A stretch of 64,000 nucleotides of DNA from assembly GCF_006491645.1 (NCBI RefSeq), contig NZ_VDCZ01000008.1, positions 141,492-205,491 of the forward strand, in the 5' to 3' direction. The position numbers were made by a program, and so were the translations under genes. Under the pieces are notes generated by a model, which worked only from the letters and a program-made list of their open reading frames with translations, made no database searches and was not told where the DNA came from. This DNA is from Flavobacterium profundi (GTDB taxonomy: Bacteria > Bacteroidota > Bacteroidia > Flavobacteriales > Flavobacteriaceae). Shown here piece after piece: positions 47,701 to 53,784 of the stretch. Numbering within the stretch: the first letter of the stretch is position 1; the number at the start of each line of letters is the position of its first letter.

Positions 47701-48771
47701 CCTGCTTTTGAAACCGCTTTGTCAGGCACCTTAAATAATGATGATGTAGTTGTTATAAAAATAGGAGATGGTGCTAATTTAGGTGGAGTTGTTCCTGATC
47801 TTTCATATGATGCTATAGAAATTAATAACAACGATAATATTAGATTGACAGATTTATCGGACAACGATATTGATGTATGGGGTCAAGATAATTATCCGCC
47901 ATATCTTCCATTTGGTATTGGATATAATTATAGAAGAATTGCTTCAGGTACGGTTTTACCTTCTACAACATGGAATCCAGCGGATTGGGAGGCTACAGAT
48001 TGGAATACAACTTTCTCAGACTATTCGAATGTTGGAGTTTATAGTTTGTATTCTGCAGATTATGATTTTGAATTAGCAATGTTAGATTTAAATAGTTTAC
48101 CAAATGAGGTATACATTCCAATAGAAACAATCTCATTACCTAATGTGACATTTACAAACCCATTGGGAGTTGGAAACTATACATTAACTACTTATGATCG
48201 AGTTGTACAATGTTATTCTAAACCTTTCAAAATTGTGGTTAAGGAAAAAGCAGCATTTGATTTAGGTGAGCAAGAAGTTTGTCAAGGTTCAACTGTTGAG
48301 TTTCCTACAGTAGAAGTGCCAGAAACAGATGACTATGGGCAAATTATTTTGGATGGATCTGGAAATCCAGTTATGATTGAAGTGGATGGAACTTGGTCTC
48401 CTTCAAGTATTTCTACATCTACTAAAGGTACTGTAGTTTATACATTTACTCCAAACGCTACTAATAATGAAAGTTGTTATGGTACAGGTGAATTTACAAT
48501 AACTACAATAAGTTGTACTATTCCTAAAGGATTCTCTCCTAATGGCGATGGCAATAATGACACTTGGGATCTTTCTAACTTTAATGTGAAAAAAGTGGAA
48601 GTGTTTAATAGATACGGACTTCAAGTTTACTCTAAGAATGATTACACGAATGAATGGGGTGGTAAACAAGATAACGGTAATGCGCTTCCTTCTGGAACAT
48701 ACTATTACACCATCGAATTCTATGATAGAGAAAGTGTAACAGGTTGGGTCTATATCAACAAAGGAGAATAA
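41779..48771 (+). CDS. Giant T9SS type-B adhesin (choice-of-anchor J, FN3, CUB, lamin-tail domains)
   Basis: The 2330-residue surface protein begins with a signal peptide ending GYSQ. A choice-of-anchor J (cleaved-adhesin-like) domain covers about 22-195. FN3 domains follow (for example TSTSVELSLGTNGSATQWEV near 205), alternating with other beta domains, and a CUB-like domain lies at about 720-830 (FDVLEIYNGPNDSGVLLGSF). Three related modules of the form PTFxPIGPxCxG ... GSWTPxxVDN occur near 1230, 1297 and 1630. A lamin-tail domain lies at about 1920-2035 (IFISEVTDAHTS). The last 80 residues are a type-B sorting domain (GFSPNGDGNNDTWDL, FNRYGLQVYS, LPSGTYYYTIEF). It is probably a large adhesin exported through T9SS with the help of the following PorP/SprF-like protein. 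Confidence 0.92.
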   Translation: MKKLLLFFMSLVTFIGYSQLPENFEGTFPPTGWAVFTSGSGTSNWNVTTAGVLVYPDGGTQSAYIPRENVGQGNTSYKWMVTPAITGLNANSELRFQTRQQFVGNSGTIFELRYSTTSQTDINSFTTLQTWDENQLNTPYDQYNEKVVDISSLAAFPNVYFAFVKVHLQTGTTTPTFGDGWLIDAVRLTEACLPPSAPLSEINITSTSVELSLGTNGSATQWEVDIYPNGGSPSGSGIIVNSMPFTISGLIPNTTYELYIRSVCSGGVTSVWVGPFNTQTLPQGLDCSDPIQITTVPYSTTDNTNVYGNDFTGPQGSSCAGGSANYLAGNDVVYEFTPTFTGTVSIISDPVEGNSSLFVYSSCANIGVSCLEGVANSGSDPREINNFSVTAGQSYYIVISSLTTNVGINYNLVIQRESCAQPTDLTINNLTNTSVQLSWGNPSGATSWEVVNQPVGTGIPSSSGTQTNNNTAYQVTGLNPGTNYEYWVRADCNDGTFSAWEGPYTYMTLLCLPTEQCNYVFELWDSLGNGWQGNTMNVSQNGTVVAVLTGPTVSDGTNHIQVSVPLCNNQPFVLYWDPAPTSSNPEEVGVSIIEPTANNVIFLKQPGSGSANSQLYNGVVQCTPPTCPQPTNIVVSNINSDSAYVNWSDNAGTTQWEVIVQLGGIGYPGSGVSGVLTSTRPFVATGLNSSTIYEVYVRAICGGSDTSVWSGPIVFETTPDYCAGDHYYDPGGAAGNYPNGLVDGILNTICPNIPGDVVTVSFNSFNTQANFDVLEIYNGPNDSGVLLGSFSGSNLPPNFTSSDPSGCLTFKFYSNGATTSSGWDATITCGPPPTCPAPISLYLVNTNGNEFTMGWTETGTATQWEVIYIPRNSTPPTASDTGTIVNSNPATLVGVPTGSYDVYVRAICGPGNMSEWSSVPIITYSSDGLQACGSVEIDNPNNGVIEVCSNDNCVNLTASYFETGETNTYRIEQIPFNLPFQPDSPTATNIIDDDRWSDVIQLPFNFCFYGEVYTSCSVSSNGVLTFNSVAPGSFSPWSFNQTIPNTTFPIKNAIYGVYQDTDPSVNTQPIINYEIFGSEPCRVLVFSIDRLAQYSCGTSVPLQSSQIVLYETSNVIDVYVQNRVPCPTWQFGVGVLGLQNAAGTIAHVPAGRNTGAWSASEEAWRFIPDGNPNVTFAWYKDNVLYSTDTDISVCINATTRMTAQAIYTSCDGVDTPTTQTVLLNYTNEFDPTFDPIGPICEGETITLPTASLEGVTGSWTPDTVDNTQTTEYIFTPDPGQCARPTSLEIIVRDQVTPSFIQPAPICAGDVAPVLPTTSDNGVTGSWSPSVVDNMTSGQYTFTPNSGQCGSPFVMDITVLPACELNIIATAVNIQNCETTGSGEYFNVTGNGTDLIGPSGNVFPNSDLGTYVQNSGSLILNGGELRTHKGTSSNICSVEMKYRIYEVSATPGMFTSLALPLLDDCNAGSFPSGGTCDPGDQKWNAISAVVDLTTLALGNYRIDVYYELVGDYDSTTDCLDTLLVDNNGSYYSAEFAIQSTPVFTYEDPTYCNATDGSITISGLNPSDGYSIAYTDDTVAVGPTTYYANLNGQIVLNGLNAGVYTNFDVIINGCNIGNSNDITLVNPTITPTFNPIGPFCAGTTFSLPVNSNEGISGTWSPAVNNSQTTTYTFVPNAGQCAVNSAPYTVVINQLPFVTQVTAEDFCPGSNASFTITGSPNATVDYQIDGGTTVNATLDASGAATIVVPSPTDDVIITLSLINDGTCVNPLNNTATASILPLPTITSLEAINNIVCIGSDAAFTVNGTANATVNYSVNGGATQTLTLDASGAYTITIPTIDDPSQVMSLEVSLLEIINSTTLCSNTLSNINATVTIISVPYATIDSDPEPIGTIDPDNPVARYCVDEGESVAIEITSPLTSQLNFPTDIFISEVTDAHTSPTRKLTYLEIYNGTGAAVNLGNYKLRIYNGGGYPTATPAFETALSGTLNNDDVVVIKIGDGANLGGVVPDLSYDAIEINNNDNIRLTDLSDNDIDVWGQDNYPPYLPFGIGYNYRRIASGTVLPSTTWNPADWEATDWNTTFSDYSNVGVYSLYSADYDFELAMLDLNSLPNEVYIPIETISLPNVTFTNPLGVGNYTLTTYDRVVQCYSKPFKIVVKEKAAFDLGEQEVCQGSTVEFPTVEVPETDDYGQIILDGSGNPVMIEVDGTWSPSSISTSTKGTVVYTFTPNATNNESCYGTGEFTITTISCTIPKGFSPNGDGNNDTWDLSNFNVKKVEVFNRYGLQVYSKNDYTNEWGGKQDNGNALPSGTYYYTIEFYDRESVTGWVYINKGE

Positions 48772-48779
48772 AAAATAAT

Positions 48780-48807
48780 GCAGCTTTCATTTCTTAATGA
48801 AAGCTGC
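48780..48807 (+). terminator. Intercistronic hairpin between adhesin and porP/sprF genes
   Basis: Arms 48780-48791 and 48796-48807 (GCAGCTTTCATT/AATGAAAGCTGC) are perfect 12-base complements with a TCTT loop. It begins 8 bases after the adhesin stop and ends 20 bases before the next ATG. It is not followed by a T-run. It therefore looks like an attenuator or an mRNA processing/stability hairpin and not a full terminator. Confidence 0.7.
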
Positions 48808-48827
48808 TTAACTACAAAATATTAACA

Positions 48828-49766
48828 ATGAAAAAACTAATACTAGTTGCCATAGTTGCTTTAGGTTTTACGTTTGACACTTTTGCGCAACAGGATCCGC
48901 ACTATACACAATATATGTACAATATGAGTGTAATTAATCCTGCTTATGCAGGGTCGAAAGAAAGTCTCTCTATGGGATTATTATACAGAAAGCAATGGAT
49001 TGAAATTGAAGATGCTCCTACTACAGCTACTTTTTTTGGTCATTTGCCGACAGGTAAAAATGTAGGGTTAGGATTGTCTGTTGTGTCAGATAAATTAGGA
49101 CCTGTTGAGGAAAATAATGTATTTGGAGATTTTTCTTATACATTGAATTTAGGAGATACTCATAAATTAGCCTTCGGAATTAAAGCAGGTTTAACCATGC
49201 AAAAAATTGGTTTATTAAGTGACGTTGATCCTTCTTTGCAAGATAATTTTATTATTGATCCGGCTTTTGGGCAAAATGTAAGTAATACTTATTTTAACTT
49301 AGGTTCTGGATTATTCTTTTATTCCGATAAATATTACATTGCTTTATCGGTTCCTAATTTCTTAAGAAAAACACATTTAACAATTAATGATTCTGGAACT
49401 CAATATGAATTTGGAGCAGAAACAAGTCACTATTTTTTAACAGGGGGTTATGTATTTGATTTGAATGAAAAAGTTAAATTCAAACCTTTCTTTATGTTAA
49501 AATCTGCTTTCGATGTGTCTCCTTCTTTAGACGTTTCAGCTAATTTCTTGTTTAATCAAAAATTTGAAATTGGTGCGACATATAGAATTGAAGATAGTTT
49601 TGGAGCCATGATTAATTATGCGGTTTCACCTAACATAAGAATAGGGTATGCATATGATCATATTGTCTCTGACTTGAAGGTAACCACACCTTCATCCCAC
49701 GAGATTATTTTATTATTTGACTTGAACTTCCCAAGAAAAGTATCTCGTTCACCACGATATTTTTAA
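48828..49766 (+). CDS. PorP/SprF family type IX secretion membrane protein
   Basis: The 312-residue outer-membrane protein has a signal peptide ending TFAQ and the PorP/SprF opening QQDPHYTQYMYNMSVINPAYAGSKE, then alternating strands of a barrel (LGLSVVSDKLGPVEENNVFGDFSY, FELGATYRIEDSF-like) to RSPRYF, ending in Phe. SprF and its paralogues help secrete type-B cargo encoded next to them, as for SprB in gliding Flavobacterium. The upstream giant protein has a type-B sorting domain, so this is most likely its dedicated partner. It is not necessarily SprF itself, so no symbol is given. Confidence 0.93.
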   Translation: MKKLILVAIVALGFTFDTFAQQDPHYTQYMYNMSVINPAYAGSKESLSMGLLYRKQWIEIEDAPTTATFFGHLPTGKNVGLGLSVVSDKLGPVEENNVFGDFSYTLNLGDTHKLAFGIKAGLTMQKIGLLSDVDPSLQDNFIIDPAFGQNVSNTYFNLGSGLFFYSDKYYIALSVPNFLRKTHLTINDSGTQYEFGAETSHYFLTGGYVFDLNEKVKFKPFFMLKSAFDVSPSLDVSANFLFNQKFEIGATYRIEDSFGAMINYAVSPNIRIGYAYDHIVSDLKVTTPSSHEIILLFDLNFPRKVSRSPRYF

Positions 49767-49784
49767 TTTAAAAGCGATAAAGAC

Positions 49785-51659
49785 ATGAAGAAACTATATA
49801 TAACCTTAAGTTTTGTAATCGCTAGTGGATTGCTAAGTGCACAAAACGCAAAGACTAAAGACGCCGATAAACTATATGAACGATTTGAATATATTGATGC
49901 TGCAAACGCTTATTTAAAGTTGACTGAAAAGGGATACGAAGATGCGTATGTTCAAAAACGATTAGCCGATAGTTATTACAATGTATTCAATACTACAGAA
50001 GCAATTAAATGGTATGCCAAATTAGTTGAAGGAAAACAACAAGATGCAGAAACCTATTTTAGATATGCTCAAATGTTAAAAGCGGAAGGAAAGTACGATG
50101 AAGCTAAAAAACAAATGGAGCAATTTGCTGAATTAAAACCTAAAGATGAAAGAGCTGTAGCCTTTAAAAGTAATCCAAATTATTTAACGGAATTAAAAGC
50201 TAAAAGGCCTTTGTTCGATATAAAACCATCAACAATTAGTAGTGATAAATCCGATTTTGGTGCGATTCTTACAGATGATAATTACATCTATTTTACTAGT
50301 GCCAGAAATGAAGCTAGAAAAACATATGGATGGAACGACCAACCTTATTTAGACTTGTATCAAGCTATTTACAATGAAGATGGAACTATGAGCGAACCAA
50401 CGTTAGTTGAAAGTGTAAATACTAAATGGCACGATGGGCCTGCTACTGTTACAGCTGACGGAAATACCATGTATATTACAAGCGAAAGCTTTAATGAAAA
50501 TAAATTTGAAAAATCAGAAGACAAAAAATCTAAGTTTAGTAGAATGTATCTATATAAAACTACTAAGCAAGAAGGTGGAAGTTGGTCTGATTTAAAACCT
50601 TTACCAATTAACAGCGTGGAATATTCTCTGCGTAATCCAAGTATTAGCAAAGATGGTAAAACTTTGTATTTTTCATCTGATATGCCTGGAGGTTTAGGAG
50701 GAGAAGACATTTGGAAAGTAAGTGTAAATGGTGATGAGTATGGAACTCCAGTGAATTTAGGAGATAAAATTAATACACCTGGCGATGAGAGTTTTCCTTA
50801 CATAACAAGTGAGAACATGTTATACTTTTCTTCAGACGGGAAACAAGGATTTGGAGGATTAGACATTTTTGAAGCAGACTTAAATGCAAATACTGATGCA
50901 GTTAATATTGGTGATCCAGTAAACACAACAAAAGATGATTTTGCTTTTAGCTACAATGTTTCTAAAAAAATGGGATTCTTCTCTAGTAACAGAGATGGAG
51001 TGGATAACTTGTATATGGCAAGCCCAGTTTGTGGCGTGAATGCTATTGTAATAGTTAAAAACGCAACTACAGGAAAATTAGTTGAAAGTGCATTAATTAA
51101 TGTTTTAGATAATGCAAATTCATTAGTTACTTCGGGTTCTAGTGATGGAACGGGTAGACAAAGTTTTGAAGTAGAATGTGATAAAGTATATACTTTTAAA
51201 ATCTCTAAAGAAGGTTTTGAAGATGGTATTTTTACAATGCCTGCTTCTCCAAACGGATCTACGACTGTGGACGCTAATTTAGAGCCAATTAAACCAATTA
51301 TTACTGAAACAGAAGTAATCTTACAACCGATATTCTTTGAGTTCAATAAGAGCAATATTACAGCGCAAGGAGCGGAAGAGTTAGATAAATTAGTTGTAGT
51401 AATGAATGAGCATCCAGAAATGATCATCTTCGCAAAATCACATACAGATAGTAGAGGAGGTGATAAATACAACTTGGATTTATCAGACCGAAGAGCAAAA
51501 GCTACTGTTCAATATATAATTTCTAAAGGAATAAGTAAGGAAAGAATCTCAGGACAAGGTTTCGGAGAAAGCGAACCAAAGGTAGCTTGTGGAAACGATT
51601 GTACAGAAGAAGAACATGCACTAAACAGACGCTCAGAATTTTTAATTGTAAAAAAATAG
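49785..51659 (+). CDS. OmpA-family protein with TPR and WD40-like repeats
   Basis: The 624-residue protein starts with a signal peptide ending LLSAQ. Residues of about 25-130 contain TPR-like helices (RFEYIDAANAYLKLTEKGYEDAYV). Residues of about 150-410 form a PD40/WD40-like propeller (DDNYIYFTSARN, DGKTLYFSSDMPGGLGGEDIW). A carboxypeptidase-regulatory-like domain lies at 420-495, and a C-terminal OmpA domain at 510-624 has the peptidoglycan-binding IFFEFNKSNI, SHTDSRGGDKYNLDLSDRRA and GFGESEP motifs. It starts 18 bases after the PorP/SprF gene. Such proteins anchor T9SS or adhesin assemblies to peptidoglycan; the layout resembles PorE. It completes a three-gene secretion module. Confidence 0.93.
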   Translation: MKKLYITLSFVIASGLLSAQNAKTKDADKLYERFEYIDAANAYLKLTEKGYEDAYVQKRLADSYYNVFNTTEAIKWYAKLVEGKQQDAETYFRYAQMLKAEGKYDEAKKQMEQFAELKPKDERAVAFKSNPNYLTELKAKRPLFDIKPSTISSDKSDFGAILTDDNYIYFTSARNEARKTYGWNDQPYLDLYQAIYNEDGTMSEPTLVESVNTKWHDGPATVTADGNTMYITSESFNENKFEKSEDKKSKFSRMYLYKTTKQEGGSWSDLKPLPINSVEYSLRNPSISKDGKTLYFSSDMPGGLGGEDIWKVSVNGDEYGTPVNLGDKINTPGDESFPYITSENMLYFSSDGKQGFGGLDIFEADLNANTDAVNIGDPVNTTKDDFAFSYNVSKKMGFFSSNRDGVDNLYMASPVCGVNAIVIVKNATTGKLVESALINVLDNANSLVTSGSSDGTGRQSFEVECDKVYTFKISKEGFEDGIFTMPASPNGSTTVDANLEPIKPIITETEVILQPIFFEFNKSNITAQGAEELDKLVVVMNEHPEMIIFAKSHTDSRGGDKYNLDLSDRRAKATVQYIISKGISKERISGQGFGESEPKVACGNDCTEEEHALNRRSEFLIVKK

Positions 51660-51694
51660 TGAATTAGTTAATATCAATTTTTATAATTAAATTA

Positions 51695-51726
51695 AAAACC
51701 CTTAAAGAATTTTCTTTAAGGGTTTT
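51695..51726. terminator. Bidirectional terminator between ompA-family gene and queD
   Basis: Arms 51695-51709 and 51712-51726 (AAAACCCTTAAAGAA/TTCTTTAAGGGTTTT) are perfect 15-base complements. The two middle bases and adjoining pairs form the loop. It serves both converging genes. Confidence 0.9.
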
Positions 51727-51732
51727 GTTGTT

Positions 51733-52185
51733 TTATATATTATCAGAAGAAAACCACTCTGCAAAAGAACTCTCCGTTTCTTGAAGTCGTAACGAGTGCA
51801 ATTGAATACCACCAGGAAGACGGTCTTGTATTTTTTTAGCAAAATCAATTACCATATTTTCACTGGTTGGCTGATAATCTACTAAAATAACATGATGGCC
51901 TCTATCACTTAATTCTTGTGCTAATTCAACATGTGGTGTGTTTTTATTAAAGACAGTCGCATGATCAAAAAGATCCACAATTTCTTCTTTTACAATTTTT
52001 TTTAAATCGGTAAAATCAATCACCATTCCATATTTTACATTAGAAGTGTCTGTTATAGGTGTTCCAATAACAGTTACAGAAAGCTTATAACTATGTCCGT
52101 GTACATTTTTGCACTTACCATCATAACCATATAAGGCATGACCTGTTTCAAATGAAAACTGTTTTGTAATTCTAATTTTACTCAT
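51733..52185 (-). CDS. queD: 6-carboxytetrahydropterin synthase (QueD/PTPS family)
   Basis: QueD converts dihydroneopterin triphosphate to 6-carboxytetrahydropterin in queuosine synthesis. The 150-residue protein shows the zinc ligands His16 (FETGHAL), His29 and His31 (VHGHSY), the catalytic Cys25 in GKCKNVHGH, as in QueD, and the typical MVIDFTDLKKIV and DHATVF segments. The final LQETESSFAEWF contains the substrate-binding Glu. Length is slightly above that of E. coli QueD. An exact -7 box TAACTTTG lies on the minus strand (complement of 52208-52215). Other queuosine genes are not in the window. Confidence 0.9.
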   Translation of the reverse strand: MSKIRITKQFSFETGHALYGYDGKCKNVHGHSYKLSVTVIGTPITDTSNVKYGMVIDFTDLKKIVKEEIVDLFDHATVFNKNTPHVELAQELSDRGHHVILVDYQPTSENMVIDFAKKIQDRLPGGIQLHSLRLQETESSFAEWFSSDNI

Positions 52186-52207
52186 TTTTTATAATCCTAT
52201 ATTTCTG

Positions 52208-52215
52208 CAAAGTTA
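52208..52215 (-). promoter_or_regulatory. -7 element of queD
   Basis: The minus strand reads TAACTTTG, an exact match, 22 bases before the ATG at 52185. No -33 TTG at 17-23 spacing was seen. It sits back to back with the next gene's promoter. Confidence 0.45.
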
Positions 52216-52229
52216 CTAAATTTTAATTC

Positions 52230-52262
52230 TTGTTTTTTGTTGCTTTTTTCGCATTATATTTG
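52230..52262 (+). promoter_or_regulatory. Bacteroidota promoter of the 2OG-Fe(II) oxygenase gene
   Basis: TTG at 52230-52232 and the exact -7 element TATATTTG at 52255-52262 are separated by 22 bases. The predicted transcript starts near 52269, 16 bases before ATG 52285. This rules out an upstream start at 52237. Confidence 0.65.
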
Positions 52263-52284
52263 CTCACTTTTTTTGAATAGCATT

Positions 52285-52902
52285 ATGAGCGAATTTGTCT
52301 TAATTCCAAAATATGAGAAGGTTATCCAAGACCTATTACAACAACAATATAGCATTGTTGATGATTTTTTTTCAGTCGAAGAAGTAGAAAATCTTAGAGA
52401 CAGTCTATTGAAAAAATATGAGGAAGATGAATTTAAAAAAGCAGCTATTGGCAATCAGTTCAATGAACAAATTATCAAAACAATTCGTGGTGATTTTATT
52501 TCATGGATAGATGAATCCCAAAAAAACGAAGCAGAAGCTGTTTTTTTCGATAAAATAGAACATTTTACAAATTATTTAAACCGTACTTGTTTTCTTGGAA
52601 TTCAAGAACGAGAATTTCATTATGCTTTGTATCCAATTGGAACTTTCTATAAAAGACATTTAGATACGTTTCAAAATGATGATAGTCGAAAATTATCGAT
52701 TGTTTGTTATCTCAATGAAGAAGACTGGACCGAAGATTTTGGAGGAGAATTAGCCATTTATAAAGATGATGAAACCATTAATGTATTTCCTCTAAAAGGA
52801 AGAATGGTTGTTTTTGAAAGCCAAATATTAGAACACGAGGTAAAACCGGTTCGTAGAGAAAGATTAAGTATTACGGGTTGGTTAAAAACCCGAAAATTAT
52901 AA
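52285..52902 (+). CDS. 2-oxoglutarate/Fe(II)-dependent oxygenase (prolyl 4-hydroxylase-like)
   Basis: The 205-residue protein from ATG 52285 has no signal peptide. Iron and 2-oxoglutarate ligands are visible: an HxD pair in YKRHLDTF, a distal His in FESQILEHEVKPV and the Arg in RRERLSITGW that binds 2-oxoglutarate. The segments LSIVCYLNEEDWTEDFGGELAIY and VFPLKGRMVVFES are typical of this fold. Family members hydroxylate proteins such as ribosomal proteins or small molecules; the target is unknown. The gene stands alone with a clear promoter. Confidence 0.9.
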   Translation: MSEFVLIPKYEKVIQDLLQQQYSIVDDFFSVEEVENLRDSLLKKYEEDEFKKAAIGNQFNEQIIKTIRGDFISWIDESQKNEAEAVFFDKIEHFTNYLNRTCFLGIQEREFHYALYPIGTFYKRHLDTFQNDDSRKLSIVCYLNEEDWTEDFGGELAIYKDDETINVFPLKGRMVVFESQILEHEVKPVRRERLSITGWLKTRKL

Positions 52903-52942
52903 TTTATAGGAGCACTACATTTTTTTTCAGTACACTTCTTCT

Positions 52943-53001
52943 CCCGTTTTCCGCGTTACAAGGTAACTTGCTACAACCGGGGCTATTTTACAACAATAGC
53001 C
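52943..53001. repeat. Candidate interspersed repeat element with internal hairpins
   Basis: This stretch is richer in G and C than its surroundings. CCCG (52943-52946) and CGGG (52978-52981) bracket a GTTAC/GTAAC stem (52955-52959, 52963-52967), and a GGCTATT/AATAGCC stem follows (52981-52987, 52995-53001). The layout resembles small intergenic repeats of Flavobacterium, but only one copy was noticed in the window. Confidence 0.35.
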
Positions 53002-53005
53002 TTTT
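52981..53005 (+). terminator. Probable terminator after the oxygenase gene
   Basis: A perfect 7-bp stem GGCTATT/AATAGCC with a 7-base loop is followed by four T. It lies about 80 bases past the stop codon. Confidence 0.55.
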
Positions 53006-53027
53006 GAAAGCTTAATGTAATTATACT

Positions 53028-53783
53028 TTATTTTTGTTTAAATTGTGCTAATGCTTTTTTAGTAAAATCGGAAAGTACTAAACGACCAGAAATAGCGGCT
53101 CTTTCATATAAAAGTGTGTCCCAGTGTTCCGTTCCTTCCCACAAAACCTTTTTCATTTCTAACAATGCATCTGGATTATAACTAGCTAATTGTTCTGAAA
53201 ATTGTAATACGGTCTCATCTAATGTTTCCATAGATGAAAAAACTTGGGAAAATAATCCTTTTTCGTTTGCCCAAGCGGCACTTTTCCACTGGGTGGCTTC
53301 TAATGTCATAGCTGCCATTGCGGTTTTACCTATTTTTTTTGTAACGGCTGGTTCAATAACAAATGGCCCAATTCCTATAGCGAGTTCAGACAATTTTATG
53401 GCTGCATTTTCATGCGCGAGTACATAATCACAAGCCGCTAACAAGCCTACGCCACCACCAACTGCTTTTCCTTGTGCTCGACCAATAATTAATTTTGGAC
53501 ACTTTCTCATGGCATTAATAACATTGGCAAAGCCTGAAAAAAAATGATTGCCTTCTTCTAAATTGGAAACTTGTAACAATTCATCAAAAGATGCTCCAGC
53601 ACAAAAAGCACCTTCACCTTCACTTTTTAGAACAATTACATGTATATTTTCTGATTTTCCTACTTGATTGATCTCTTGAGTTAATTGATGTAATTGCAAA
53701 CTAGGAAAAGAATTTCCTGCAGGATGAAAAAATGAAATGATAGCAATGTGATTCTGAATAGTTGTTGTAATACGAGGTTCCAT
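53028..53783 (-). CDS. Enoyl-CoA hydratase/isomerase family protein
   Basis: The 251-residue crotonase-fold protein contains VIVLKSEGEGAFCAGASFDELL, with the first oxyanion-hole residue near Ala58, and GRAQGKAVGGGVGLLAACDYVLA with the second in the GGG loop. The usual catalytic Glu positions read LAIGIGPFVIEPAVTKK, so the position of the second glutamate is not conserved in the classical form. Precise chemistry (hydratase, isomerase or thioesterase) is therefore open. No signal peptide. Its ATG follows the stop of the type-B surface protein by one base, so it ends that transcript. Confidence 0.9.
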   Translation of the reverse strand: MEPRITTTIQNHIAIISFFHPAGNSFPSLQLHQLTQEINQVGKSENIHVIVLKSEGEGAFCAGASFDELLQVSNLEEGNHFFSGFANVINAMRKCPKLIIGRAQGKAVGGGVGLLAACDYVLAHENAAIKLSELAIGIGPFVIEPAVTKKIGKTAMAAMTLEATQWKSAAWANEKGLFSQVFSSMETLDETVLQFSEQLASYNPDALLEMKKVLWEGTEHWDTLLYERAAISGRLVLSDFTKKALAQFKQK

Positions 53784-53784
53784 G

